Source: Candidatus Brevefilum sp. (GTDB taxonomy: Bacteria; Chloroflexota; Anaerolineae; Anaerolineales; Anaerolineaceae). Taken from it: a DNA stretch of 64,000 nucleotides. The DNA lies in assembly GCA_019428905.1 (NCBI GenBank), contig JAHYJN010000001.1, forward strand, positions 1 to 64,000. Reading direction: 5' to 3'. The position numbers and the translations under genes were made by a program. Shown here piece after piece: positions 1 to 8,394 of this stretch (within the stretch, counting starts at the first letter, position 1; each line of letters opens with the position of its first letter). The notes below the pieces were generated by a model, which did not search any database, was not told where the DNA came from, and saw only the letters and a list, made by a program, of their open reading frames with translations.

Positions 1-890
1 CCACCCAGGATCGTCATAATCAGCGCGTTTATCGTCATCACAGCCGAGACCATGGTTGGTGTTGCGCTGGTATTCCAGATCGAATAGAGGGCACCTGCCA
101 AGCCCGCAAATATTGATGAAGACACAAAAGCGATGGTACGGTAAGTCACCGGGTTATACCCGATCATGCGCATCCGGTCCTCGTTTTCACGGTTAGCGAT
201 AATCACACGCCCTGTTGGCGAATTAACCATGCGCTTCATCAGTAGGTAACAAATAATCAGAAAAGCTAGTGAGATGAAATAGACGGTCAATCGATTTTGT
301 GTGGGATTCAACCATAACGGCACTGGGACACCATGCAGACCCTCATCTGCACCGGTCCATTGGTGAAAATCTGTGGCTTTCACCAATATATGCATGGCGG
401 ATCCCAACGCCAGGGTCAGCATAGCAAAGTATGCGCCCTTAAGGCGAATTGAACTGGCCGCAAACAACAAGCCGATTAAAATCGAGACCAAGATCACAAC
501 CAGGAACACGACCAACAAGACAATGGCATCGGTGATATTCACACTTCCTATTACCACACGGTAATTACGGATAATTGGTGGAACCACATGTTTCATCAAG
601 AGGCCAAAGGCATAAGCTCCCCCACCGAAACTGGCTGCGTGACCAAATGAGAGAATACCACTAAATCCCATCAACAAATCATAACTCATGGCGAAAACTG
701 CCATAATGAAAAAGATAATCAGTTGACCTTGCCAGAATTTGGTCACACCTTCATTCAATCCGGTTCCGGTGATGAGGTTCATCACAAAAGGAAAGAGTAT
801 TAACACAACCAAAAAGCCCAGCAGGACTCCTTCCCCTTTGATTTTTGTCATAACGTGACTGTTCTTGAACCCAAAAGGTTTATTAGCCAT
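1..890 (-). CDS. livM: Branched-chain amino acid-type ABC transporter permease LivM (3' end cut by window edge)
   Basis: This is the second membrane subunit of a Liv-type (HAAT family) importer. The frame is open from an ATG at 890 to the window edge, about 296 residues, so the C-terminus is missing. The translation starts MANKPFGFKNSHVM and has a run of hydrophobic helices. It contains the LivM hallmarks LLMGFSGILSFGHAASFGGG and, later, GRVIIANRENEDRMRMIGYN, the cytoplasmic loop that contacts the ATPase. It lies 7 bp after the livH stop and is the last visible gene of the operon binding lipoprotein-livG-livF-livH-livM. The substrate could be branched-chain amino acids, amides or aromatic/carboxylic acids. 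The sequence does not decide, but the neighbouring acyl-CoA genes favour an organic acid (inference). Confidence 0.93.
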   Translation of the reverse strand, partial: MANKPFGFKNSHVMTKIKGEGVLLGFLVVLILFPFVMNLITGTGLNEGVTKFWQGQLIIFFIMAVFAMSYDLLMGFSGILSFGHAASFGGGAYAFGLLMKHVVPPIIRNYRVVIGSVNITDAIVLLVVFLVVILVSILIGLLFAASSIRLKGAYFAMLTLALGSAMHILVKATDFHQWTGADEGLHGVPVPLWLNPTQNRLTVYFISLAFLIICYLLMKRMVNSPTGRVIIANRENEDRMRMIGYNPVTYRTIAFVSSSIFAGLAGALYSIWNTSATPTMVSAVMTINALIMTILG

Positions 891-897
891 TAATTTC

Positions 898-2391
898 TTA
901 CTCCTTTTTCCCAAACAGTCCTTGCGGTTTGATGAGTAGGACAATGACCATGATGATCACCGTTGAAGCTTCAGCAATTGCTGGGGAAAGTGAAAGTTTC
1001 AGTGCAAAATAATCGCCAAAGGCGCGCCCCATACCAAGGATGATCGCACCGATAAAAGCGCCAACATAGCTGCCCATACCGCCGATAACCACGGTAATAA
1101 AACCCAACATTTGGAATTGGTCCCCCATCAACGGTTGGATCGGTAGAAATGGCCCCGCTCCAATGCCGCCCAGTGCAGCCATAGCGATGCCAAAAGCAAA
1201 CACAAACGTAAATACACGCCTGACATTGATGCCTAAGGCCTCGACCATCTGTGGGTCCTGGACACCGGCTCGAATAATCATCCCTAATCGAGATTTGGTC
1301 ATGATAATCGTTACGATGGCGAACATCAGAATGCCCAAGAAAATGACGAAAAGCCGATAGGTTGGAAAGGTCACCCCAGATATATCAATGGTCGCATTCC
1401 CATTCTGTAACCATTGCAGCAGGTTCGCTGCTCTGCCTGATTGTGCAAATAACGGAGGCCGCACCATTTGATATGCCAATGGATCCCAAAGCAACTGCAC
1501 CAATTCACGAATCACAAAACTAAGGCCCAGGGTCATCAACACAATAAAAAACGGGCGGACATACAAAGGTCGGATCAAGGTAATCTCAACAACTGCGCCA
1601 AACATCAATCCGAAAATAACAGCAACGACAATTGCAATGATAAAACGCCAGTTGCCATTCATCAATAAAATCGCGATAGGCGCCGATTCTCGGATCAAAG
1701 TGGCAACAACCGTCAGCACCAACAGAATGATAGGTGCAATCGCCTTTTTTAACAAATCTTCTTTTGGCGCAAACTCACTCTTTACACCCGGTTTTGCTGA
1801 TGCAAAGGCCACCAGCAACCCGGAAAGGATCAATAAAACCGGGCGAAACCAGAATTGAGAAAGAGGCTCCTGCGGGCTGATTTCCGCCAGTGGATTGCCC
1901 GCTGTCGTTGTCGTTGCTGCAACCATGGCTGTGCTGGCTAATTCCATAATGTTAAAATTGAGAAATGCCAAAACAAGGACAACCAACGCCAAGACATAGG
2001 CAATTTTTGGCAACGCTTTTTGCCATTTTTCAGAAATTTCCCAGCGAATAAGAAATGGTTTAATCACCGAGGCCATCATCACACCGCAGGTGAATGCAAT
2101 AATGGCGGGTAACATGCCAAAAATAAAGGTGGGATTGGTATACAACTGCCAACCCATGTATGCCCCGAGCATGAACATCGCTCCGTGGGCAAAATTCAGC
2201 ACATCCATCAAACCAAAAATCAGGGACAACCCAGCAGCTACCATAAAAAATAACGATCCCAAGGTCAGCCCTGATAAGGTTGTGCGGATAAACGACTCTT
2301 TTCCGGCATACAAGTAAAGACCTACGATCACCGCAAACACAACTGCGCCAACCAGTAAAATGGTTGTGATTTTTTTATGCTTGGGCTTCAT
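898..2391 (-). CDS. livH: Branched-chain amino acid-type ABC transporter permease LivH, with large internal insertion
   Basis: First membrane subunit of the Liv-type importer, 497 residues; the family norm is about 290-310. The N-terminal part shows the LivH motif GLSLIFGLMDVLNFAHGAMF. The C-terminal half is canonical (VVEITLIRPLYVRPFFIVLM, RAGVQDPQMVEALGINVRRV, GGMGSYVGAFIGAIILGMGR). Between them, roughly residues 85-255, is additional sequence with about four extra hydrophobic segments and a polar stretch containing TTTTAGN; normal LivH has no counterpart. There is no frameshift, so the insertion appears to be genuine protein. The ATG at 2391 overlaps the end of livF by 17 bp, consistent with translational coupling. 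Function as permease is well supported; the role of the insert is unknown. Confidence 0.92.
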   Translation of the reverse strand: MKPKHKKITTILLVGAVVFAVIVGLYLYAGKESFIRTTLSGLTLGSLFFMVAAGLSLIFGLMDVLNFAHGAMFMLGAYMGWQLYTNPTFIFGMLPAIIAFTCGVMMASVIKPFLIRWEISEKWQKALPKIAYVLALVVLVLAFLNFNIMELASTAMVAATTTTAGNPLAEISPQEPLSQFWFRPVLLILSGLLVAFASAKPGVKSEFAPKEDLLKKAIAPIILLVLTVVATLIRESAPIAILLMNGNWRFIIAIVVAVIFGLMFGAVVEITLIRPLYVRPFFIVLMTLGLSFVIRELVQLLWDPLAYQMVRPPLFAQSGRAANLLQWLQNGNATIDISGVTFPTYRLFVIFLGILMFAIVTIIMTKSRLGMIIRAGVQDPQMVEALGINVRRVFTFVFAFGIAMAALGGIGAGPFLPIQPLMGDQFQMLGFITVVIGGMGSYVGAFIGAIILGMGRAFGDYFALKLSLSPAIAEASTVIIMVIVLLIKPQGLFGKKE

Positions 2392-3142
2392 GTTCCATCT
2401 CCAATTCTTTGCGTGTTTTTATGCTGGCCCCTAAGTACTGATGAATCAGATCTGTATCATTGACCAAATCAGCCATCATCCCATTATGAACACTTTGTCC
2501 ATCATCGATGATCGTGAACCGTTGCGCAAGTTGACTGGCCATGATGAAATTCTGTTCCACCAGTAAGATGGTTGTCTTTTCACTCAGCGTGCGAATGGCT
2601 TCCATCATTTGTTGAATGAGGATAGGCGCCAACCCTTCACTGGGTTCATCAATTAAGAGCAATTTGTTGTCAGGTACCAATGCTCGAGCAACAGCCAGCA
2701 TTTGTTGCTGACCACCTGAAAGATGATTGCCTGGTAATTTGTAAAGTCGTTTTAAGTCTGGGAAGAGATCAAAGATGAAATCTGCACTGCGGTCAAAGTC
2801 GCCTTTTTTCCGCTCTGCGATCTTCAAGTTTTCCATCACCGATAGCGCTCGGAAAATAGCACGATGTTCTGGGACATAACCAATTCCAAGGTTGGCAACA
2901 TTGAAGGCTCGTTTGCCCTGAATCTCCATCCCATCAAAGATCACCTTCCCATCTTGCGGCGGAGTGAGCCCTAAAATAGATTTAAGTGTGGTTGTTTTGC
3001 CAGCGCCATTTCGCCCCAATAATACCGTGATCGAGCCCTTTGGCACCCTTACAGATACACCTTCCAAAATGTGGAATTGGCCAATATACGTGTGAATATT
3101 GTCTACAATGAGAATGTCTTCTTGTGAATTTGTTATGCTCAT
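2375..3142 (-). CDS. livF: Liv-type ABC transporter ATP-binding protein LivF
   Basis: Cytoplasmic ATPase subunit, 255 residues, typical of LivF. Visible motifs are Walker A GRNGAGKTT (about 43-51), the signature LSGGQQQ (about 141-147) and Walker B LLLIDEP (about 161-167), followed by SEGLAP, which is typical of LivF rather than LivG. The start overlaps the stop of livG by 4 bp (ATGA), and the end overlaps livH. It would pair with LivG to energise the LivH/LivM pore. No odd residues were noticed. Confidence 0.96.
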   Translation of the reverse strand: MSITNSQEDILIVDNIHTYIGQFHILEGVSVRVPKGSITVLLGRNGAGKTTTLKSILGLTPPQDGKVIFDGMEIQGKRAFNVANLGIGYVPEHRAIFRALSVMENLKIAERKKGDFDRSADFIFDLFPDLKRLYKLPGNHLSGGQQQMLAVARALVPDNKLLLIDEPSEGLAPILIQQMMEAIRTLSEKTTILLVEQNFIMASQLAQRFTIIDDGQSVHNGMMADLVNDTDLIHQYLGASIKTRKELEMEHEAQA

Positions 3143-3909
3143 GCCAGTTCTCCATACAGATCACCCAAGTAGGCAATTTGGACTTGTTTATTATTCGCAA
3201 TTTCACCCGGCGATCCTTCTGCAAGGATGCGGCCTTGATTCATAACCGTCACCACATCAGAGATGGACATCACCATATCCATCCGGTGCTCAACCAAAAT
3301 AGCAGTACGCTCATGCCGCTGAACAATGCGATTAATAATGTCGATCAATTCTGGAACCTGTTCCGATGACATACCTGCTGTCGGTTCATCAAAGAGCAGC
3401 AATTCAGGATCACAAGCCAGCATAATCCCCAGCTCAAGTTTACGTTTTTCTCCATGGGTAAGATCACGGGCTAGAAAATAAGCCCTACCCGCTAAATCAA
3501 CTGTCTCCATCACTTCCTGTGCTTGGTCAATATACTGCTGAAATTCATCTGCCCGGCGAAAGAGTTTAAAATTATCTCTTCCTTTAGCCTGGGCTGCCAG
3601 CCGAATGTTTTCTAATACCGTCAAATTTGGAAAGATATTCGTGATCTGGTATGATCGCCCGATGCCTAAATGAGCCCTTTTGTAGGGCGGCAGAGAGGTG
3701 ATGTTTTCACCTTTATAGAACACCTCCCCTTGTGTGGGCGGCATGACACCGCTCAGTAAATTAAACAAGGTTGTCTTCCCAGCACCGTTCGGACCGATAA
3801 TGGCATGCATGGTTTTAGCTTGGATGTTGATACTCACATCATCGACAGCCACCAATCCGCCAAAGGCTTTCGTTAGGTTTTTCGCTTCGAGAATGAAATC
3901 CGTTGTCAT
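3139..3909 (-). CDS. livG: Liv-type ABC transporter ATP-binding protein LivG
   Basis: Cytoplasmic ATPase subunit, 256 residues. Walker A GPNGAGKTT lies at about 39-47 and Walker B LLLFDEPTAGM at about 170-180. The signature reads LTHGEKRKLELG instead of the more usual LSYGQQRRLE, a modest divergence still seen in LivG proteins. The C-terminal LivG extension (EGSPGEIANN..IAYLGDLYGELA) is present. It is the first of four tightly overlapping genes. A 181-bp gap with a strong hairpin separates it from the binding-protein gene upstream, so it is probably expressed at a lower level than the lipoprotein. Confidence 0.96.
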   Translation of the reverse strand: MTTDFILEAKNLTKAFGGLVAVDDVSINIQAKTMHAIIGPNGAGKTTLFNLLSGVMPPTQGEVFYKGENITSLPPYKRAHLGIGRSYQITNIFPNLTVLENIRLAAQAKGRDNFKLFRRADEFQQYIDQAQEVMETVDLAGRAYFLARDLTHGEKRKLELGIMLACDPELLLFDEPTAGMSSEQVPELIDIINRIVQRHERTAILVEHRMDMVMSISDVVTVMNQGRILAEGSPGEIANNKQVQIAYLGDLYGELA

Positions 3910-4039
3910 ACAATTTGTCCTTGCAAGTAAGTAGATCTATTAAAATATAATTATTCCTGATTTATAAAATAAAAACGAATAATTGTTTGCTATAACGTTT
4001 CAGGTGTTCCAGTCGTGAGGAAGCCGAAATGTGATAGTT

Positions 4040-4070
4040 ATTTGGGGAGAGGATCATCCTCTCCCCAAAT
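4040..4070 (-). terminator. Perfect 14-bp hairpin after the binding-protein gene
   Basis: Arms 4040-4053 and 4057-4070 are perfectly complementary with a 3-nt loop; the core is GGGGAGAGGA. It lies about 20 nt after the minus-strand stop at 4091. There is no clear U-tract on the minus strand, so it may act as an mRNA 3'-end stabiliser or partial terminator between the lipoprotein gene and livG rather than as a full terminator. Confidence 0.6.
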
Positions 4071-4090
4071 GATTTTTGTTGACGACGACC

Positions 4091-5467
4091 TTACTCGGTT
4101 GGAATAGTAGGCAAATCACCACAGCGAGCTGCGTAATCACCAGCCAATGTACACGGCACGCCCAGTTCGTTGTACTCAGAAACATAAATGGTCTCAAAGA
4201 AACGATACTCGTTAATGCCGTCATCATCCAGATCAGGGTTCAGATTCACGAGCTGGAGGATATTCATCGGTTGCTCGCAGACATGATCTTCTGGACGAAT
4301 ATAATAGGTGCCCTTCGGTCCTTCAAATTTGAGCCCTTCTAAAGCAGCGATCATAGCATCAGCTGAGGCATCACCCTCGGTGATCTCTAACGCAGTTGCT
4401 AATGCAATGGCTGAAGCCATGCCACCGGCTGTGAAGAGATCTGGATAGGCGTTAATCGCGCCATCAGCTTCACCTGAATAGCGTTCAAAGTGATTCTCAA
4501 CCAGCCAATCATTGACTGGATTGTCAGGAACAGTGTAGTGGTAGACATTCAGACCAATTGATCCGAGTGTGTCCTCACCAAACACAGCAGCAAACGAAGC
4601 GTTATCACCGAAACCGGTACCCACTGTCATAGTGTCAAGCGTACCCATATCAGCTAAGTTCTGGAATAAGGTGACATACCCCGTGCCTGCCCAAGTCAGG
4701 AAGAGGTTTTCAGCACCAGAATCCATAACTTGTTGAATATAGGGTGTAAAATCGGTGGTTTCAAAAGGTGCGTAGATATCGGCAATCAACTCACCGCCGA
4801 ATTGCTCAACAGAGTATTTGAGTGCCGCACCGGAACCCTGCCCAAAAGCATTATCCACACCAATATGGGCGAAATTCGGACCAACATTCTCCACCAGGTA
4901 CTTGGCGATGATCAAAGTATCATCAAAGCTAGTGCGAGAGGTTCGGAACACATAGGGGTTGAAATATAAACCGGTCATAAAATAGGAAGCCGCGGGATCG
5001 ATCATCAGGATGATCTCATTTTCTAGGGCAACGTTGGTGAGTGCAATCGCACTGGCTGAGGATACAGGACCCTGGATCAGCTCAACACCATCTCTCTCGA
5101 TCAGCTCAAGTGCCAGCGCAACGGCTTTTTCTGGGTCGCCTTCGTCATCTTTGACAATGACCTCAACTGGTCGGTTGGCAATGATATAACGACCCTGGTC
5201 GTCGGTTTCTCCACCTGACATATACTCAAGGCCCATCAGGAAACCACGCTGCTGCTGCAGACCATATAAGGCCATCACACCAGACATCTGACCAATTTGG
5301 CCAATCTTTAATACTGGGCCTAATTCAGGTTCTTCCACAGGCTCTTCAACGACCACTGGTTCTTCCACAACTGGTTCTGGCACTTCTTCGACCTGTTGGA
5401 CACATGAGGTCACCAGCAGCGGGATGATAATCAGGATGGTCAATATGGTTAAACGTAACTTTTTCAT
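4091..5467 (-). CDS. Liv-type ABC transporter substrate-binding lipoprotein
   Basis: Extracytoplasmic receptor of the importer, 458 residues. A lipoprotein signal peptide is visible: basic MKKLR, a hydrophobic core, then lipobox LVTSC with Cys22. An acidic, proline-rich tether of EEPV-type repeats (about 27-48) follows. The periplasmic-binding-protein type 1 fold begins at LKIGQIGQMSG, with family features such as DDEGDPEKAVALALELIERDGVELIQGPVSS spread over residues 110-140. The gene starts with ATG and a preceding GAAGGAG ribosome site. It is the first gene of the transporter set; the hairpin after it could keep its mRNA more abundant than that of livGFHM. The ligand cannot be predicted. Confidence 0.93.
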   Translation of the reverse strand: MKKLRLTILTILIIIPLLVTSCVQQVEEVPEPVVEEPVVVEEPVEEPELGPVLKIGQIGQMSGVMALYGLQQQRGFLMGLEYMSGGETDDQGRYIIANRPVEVIVKDDEGDPEKAVALALELIERDGVELIQGPVSSASAIALTNVALENEIILMIDPAASYFMTGLYFNPYVFRTSRTSFDDTLIIAKYLVENVGPNFAHIGVDNAFGQGSGAALKYSVEQFGGELIADIYAPFETTDFTPYIQQVMDSGAENLFLTWAGTGYVTLFQNLADMGTLDTMTVGTGFGDNASFAAVFGEDTLGSIGLNVYHYTVPDNPVNDWLVENHFERYSGEADGAINAYPDLFTAGGMASAIALATALEITEGDASADAMIAALEGLKFEGPKGTYYIRPEDHVCEQPMNILQLVNLNPDLDDDGINEYRFFETIYVSEYNELGVPCTLAGDYAARCGDLPTIPTE

Positions 5468-5557
5468 CTTTTACTCCTTCAATAGTTTAAAATAGTCATT
5501 ACATCTTGTAAAACTTTTGTGTTTTTTGTATGAACCACCTCCTTATTTTCAAATTAA

Positions 5558-6352
5558 TTAATCATTCTTGGTTACAAAACCGAGTAATAGCGTATTTAAA
5601 ATAGCCGGCTTTTCTATACACAGGGCATGACCTGAGCCAGGCACCACAACCAATTCACTGGAGGAGATTTGATCAGCAATAATTTTAGCATACTCGCGCC
5701 CTTTGATCAGGTCTTCTTCTCCAGCTATGACCAGCGTCGGTGCGGATATATTTGAAAGCTGTCCGGTGATATCCAATTCATAAAAGGCCTTCATCAACCA
5801 GGTCAGAGCTTTCATGTCCAATTGTGCATACCTATCCACAGAAGTATCGATAAATGCCTGGTTAGCCTTAATCCAGCCCTCAGCAAAATTCATGTGATAA
5901 GACGTTTTCAACAACAGTTCCGGGTCCTCCCTTTCAGCCGCCATCAACCAGGGGTAGGTTTGTGCGCGGAGGAGCGGATGAATTTCGCTGACGCCGTCGA
6001 TGACAATCAGGGATTTAGCCCACTGAGGATAGGATAGAGCAAAGACCATGCTGATCTCTGCGCCATAGGAAATCCCCGCAATGTGGGCCTGTTCAATGCC
6101 GAGCCCATCCAGCAACCCGGCCAGGTCATCAGCGTGCATTTGCATCGAATATGGCCCCTCAGGATGGTCAGATTGCCACATCCCGCGGCAGTCGTAGAGT
6201 AAAACTTGCAAATGCCGCTCCAACACAGCTTTCTGATAAGCCCAGCTGGCTGTACCCATCATGATCCCATTGGACAGCACCAAAACCGGTGCGTCTTTTG
6301 GACCTGAAAGCTCGTAATATAAATCAATGTTGTTTACGGTAATGCGCGGCAC
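5558..6352 (-). CDS. Alpha/beta hydrolase, 3-oxoadipate enol-lactonase-like
   Basis: Soluble hydrolase of 264 residues. A nucleophile elbow GISYG (Ser about 95), an acid in GEEDLI and a histidine in GSGHALCIEKP form a complete catalytic triad. The overall layout resembles PcaD/BioH-like esterases and lactonases. An upstream GTG at 6367 is in frame. The GTG at 6352 is preferred because AGAGGAAG sits 4-10 nt before it and the domain begins directly after (PRITVNNIDLYYELSG). It follows the DUF35 gene almost without gap. It may hydrolyse a thioester, ester or lactone made by this operon (inference). The true substrate is unknown. Confidence 0.88.
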   Translation of the reverse strand: MPRITVNNIDLYYELSGPKDAPVLVLSNGIMMGTASWAYQKAVLERHLQVLLYDCRGMWQSDHPEGPYSMQMHADDLAGLLDGLGIEQAHIAGISYGAEISMVFALSYPQWAKSLIVIDGVSEIHPLLRAQTYPWLMAAEREDPELLLKTSYHMNFAEGWIKANQAFIDTSVDRYAQLDMKALTWLMKAFYELDITGQLSNISAPTLVIAGEEDLIKGREYAKIIADQISSSELVVVPGSGHALCIEKPAILNTLLLGFVTKND

Positions 6353-6367
6353 AGAACTTCCTCTCAC

Positions 6368-6784
6368 CTACACCGGTCTGAATCCCAGGTATGTTTTTTC
6401 GTTTTCTTCACCACCACGTTTGATGGTCGTCATGATTAATTTCGTCCCAATTTGAATGCTTTCGGGCTGGCTGACATCCACATCCAGAATTTGGCCAGAG
6501 ATCTTTGGCCCTTCATCCAACTTGACTACACCGACACAGTAAGGATTCTTGGCATCATAACCAGCCTGCGCCATCATTAAAGAAGGGACATAAATCACAG
6601 TGAAAGCCAGCAGGGTACCTTTTCCTGAGAGGCTGACGATCTCCGTATTCGAGCCAAGACATCTCGGGCAAATCCCTCGCTGCGGGACCACCATGGCACC
6701 ACAATCCAAGCAGTGAGAACCAATCAATTGATCTGTCTCAAGTGCGGTAAAAAAATCTTTGCTATTCATTGAAAATTCAGCCAT
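6368..6784 (-). CDS. DUF35-family zinc-ribbon/OB-fold protein, thiolase partner
   Basis: Small 138-residue protein. The N-terminal rubredoxin-like zinc ribbon has Cys25, Cys28, Cys39 and Cys42 (CLDCG...CPRC), followed by an OB-fold (GTLLAFTVIYVPS, PYCVGVVKLDEG, ISGQILDVD). In known systems DUF35 proteins bind thiolase-superfamily enzymes, as in the archaeal thiolase/HMG-CoA synthase complex and the actinobacterial ChsH2/Ltp2 pair. They help pass the CoA intermediate. Its start overlaps the thiolase stop by 8 bp, which fits a stoichiometric complex here. The ATG is preceded by GGAGAG. A role as the bridge between the thiolase and the KAS III-like protein is inferred. Confidence 0.9.
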   Translation of the reverse strand: MAEFSMNSKDFFTALETDQLIGSHCLDCGAMVVPQRGICPRCLGSNTEIVSLSGKGTLLAFTVIYVPSLMMAQAGYDAKNPYCVGVVKLDEGPKISGQILDVDVSQPESIQIGTKLIMTTIKRGGEENEKTYLGFRPV

Positions 6785-8048
6785 TTAAATCTCTCCGCTC
6801 AAAAATATTTACAACACAGGTTTGGCCGGTGCCGCCCACATTATGGGTCAACCCAATTTTTGGGTCGCCTGGTACCTGGCGTTCACCAGCGATGCCATTT
6901 AATTGCTTCCAAATTTCTGCTACCTGGCCCACCCCTGTGGCACCTACAGGATGGCCTTTCGATTTCAATCCACCGGATGTATTTACCGGATGATCACCCT
7001 TTCGGGCTGTTTTACCTTCGATGGCCGCCTGCCACCCTGCCCCACGCTCAAAGAAGCCCAGGTCTTCTGTTGCAATGATCTCTGCAATCGTGAAACAATC
7101 ATGAACTTCTGCCAGGTCAATGTCCTTCGGAGAAAGATTTGCCATATGATAGGCTTGCCGACCCGCTTCTTCTGCCGCTGGAATGCTGGAGAGGGTCTCC
7201 CTTTCTGGCAATGCGCCATCGCTGGCCTGTCCGCTGCCAACCAGGTAAATGGGCGTATCTGTAAACGTGCTGGCCAGATCTTCCGAAACCAACAATGCCA
7301 CCGCCGCCCCATCCGATACAGGTGAGCAGTCAAAAAGCGTCATCGGCCAGGCAATCATCGGATTGCCTTTGGGATCGCTTAGGAAATCAATTTCATCCTC
7401 CCACTCCGGAACCGGCCGCCCTTTTTGGGCAGCACGCGCTTTTTTGGATTCCATGATGGATCGAATGGTCTGACCAAATTGTGCCTTATCGTTTAAAGCA
7501 CCGTTGCTATGGTTCTTAATACTCACATGATAAAACGCGTCACGCTGCGCATTGTATTCATGCATGTAAGCAGATGCCATCGCAGCGTAAAAACCGGGGA
7601 AGGTAAAACCCGCAGGCACTTCAAACTGGGTATCTGCTGCTGTCGCCAGGGCTTCAGTGACTGCCGCGATCTCCAGGTCGGTCATCTTTTCAACGCCACC
7701 GACCAAAACAACATCATATTGACCTGACGCAATCGCCAGGGCAGCTTGCCGGATAGCTACCCCGCCAGAAGCGCATGCATCTTCAATGCGCACAGTGGGT
7801 ATTGGAGAAAGCCCAACCCAGCTCGCCAAAATAGGTGCGAGGTGCGCTTGTTTTTCAAATTGATCACTGCTGAAGTTACCTAAGTAAAAGGCCTCCACCT
7901 TTTTGGGATCATACCTGTGCATGGAATTTATCAAATCCAGGTATGCTTCAACAAATAGATCACGCGAATTCTTTTCTTTGAATGCACCAAATTTACTGAG
8001 CCCAACGCCAACAACGGCTACCCCTCTATTCCATTTTGATTCTGACAT
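6777..8048 (-). CDS. SCP2/SCP-x type thiolase
   Basis: Cytoplasmic thiolase of 423 residues, making or cleaving beta-ketoacyl-CoA. Nucleophilic cysteine in DACASGG (about Cys92), HDCFTIAE, and the C-terminal GGLKSKGHPVGATG histidine motif are all present, so the catalytic set looks complete. The HDCF motif places it in the SCP-x branch that typically works with DUF35 partners, as in archaea. A GTG at 8057 is in frame, but the ATG at 8048 is preferred because AGGTGG lies 5 nt upstream. The neighbours (KAS III-like, DUF35, CoA-transferase, SDR) point to one acyl-CoA pathway. Direction, synthesis or cleavage, cannot be told. Confidence 0.92.
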   Translation of the reverse strand: MSESKWNRGVAVVGVGLSKFGAFKEKNSRDLFVEAYLDLINSMHRYDPKKVEAFYLGNFSSDQFEKQAHLAPILASWVGLSPIPTVRIEDACASGGVAIRQAALAIASGQYDVVLVGGVEKMTDLEIAAVTEALATAADTQFEVPAGFTFPGFYAAMASAYMHEYNAQRDAFYHVSIKNHSNGALNDKAQFGQTIRSIMESKKARAAQKGRPVPEWEDEIDFLSDPKGNPMIAWPMTLFDCSPVSDGAAVALLVSEDLASTFTDTPIYLVGSGQASDGALPERETLSSIPAAEEAGRQAYHMANLSPKDIDLAEVHDCFTIAEIIATEDLGFFERGAGWQAAIEGKTARKGDHPVNTSGGLKSKGHPVGATGVGQVAEIWKQLNGIAGERQVPGDPKIGLTHNVGGTGQTCVVNIFERRDLNG

Positions 8049-8064
8049 CCAAACCACCTGTTCC

Positions 8065-8376
8065 TTATTGTTCTTTAATGTATATGCGTGCTTCGGATAG
8101 ATCCGCTGGGCGCGCGCCGCTTGGACCTGCTGCCAAAGCCATCTTTAATTGATCAGCATCAATGGTGAACCGGCCTTTAAATTCACCGGTAAATCCCAGT
8201 GTATGCTCGGTCTGCTGCATCGTGATCATTTCACTATCAACGACATAGGTGCCACCAGAGACAATGCCCATGGGTTCATATTCAGCTGTAAATGTTCCCT
8301 CTTGTTTGAATTCAAACCAAAGGCCTTGATAAGGCTGACCTTGTGCCTGAACCCATTTTCCGACGATTTCTGACAT
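8065..8376 (-). CDS. Small conserved-looking protein of unknown function inside the acyl-CoA operon
   Basis: 103 residues, no signal peptide or membrane helix, no cysteines. The sequence alternates short beta-strand-like pieces with aromatic residues (GLWFEFKQEGTFTAEYEPMG, GGTYVVD, MQQTEHTLGF, GRFTIDADQLKM), suggesting a small beta-barrel or lipocalin-like fold. The start has a strong GAGGAGG ribosome site. The family was not recognised. It sits between the CoA-transferase and thiolase genes with short gaps (18 and 16 bp), so it is almost certainly cotranscribed and may bind a pathway intermediate or stabilise a partner (inference). Confidence 0.8.
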   Translation of the reverse strand: MSEIVGKWVQAQGQPYQGLWFEFKQEGTFTAEYEPMGIVSGGTYVVDSEMITMQQTEHTLGFTGEFKGRFTIDADQLKMALAAGPSGARPADLSEARIYIKEQ

Positions 8377-8394
8377 TGAACAAGCCTCCTCTAA

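Noticed and set aside
6860-7333. Overlapping frames opposite and within the thiolase gene
   Set aside because: They are other-frame readings of a strongly supported thiolase with all catalytic motifs.
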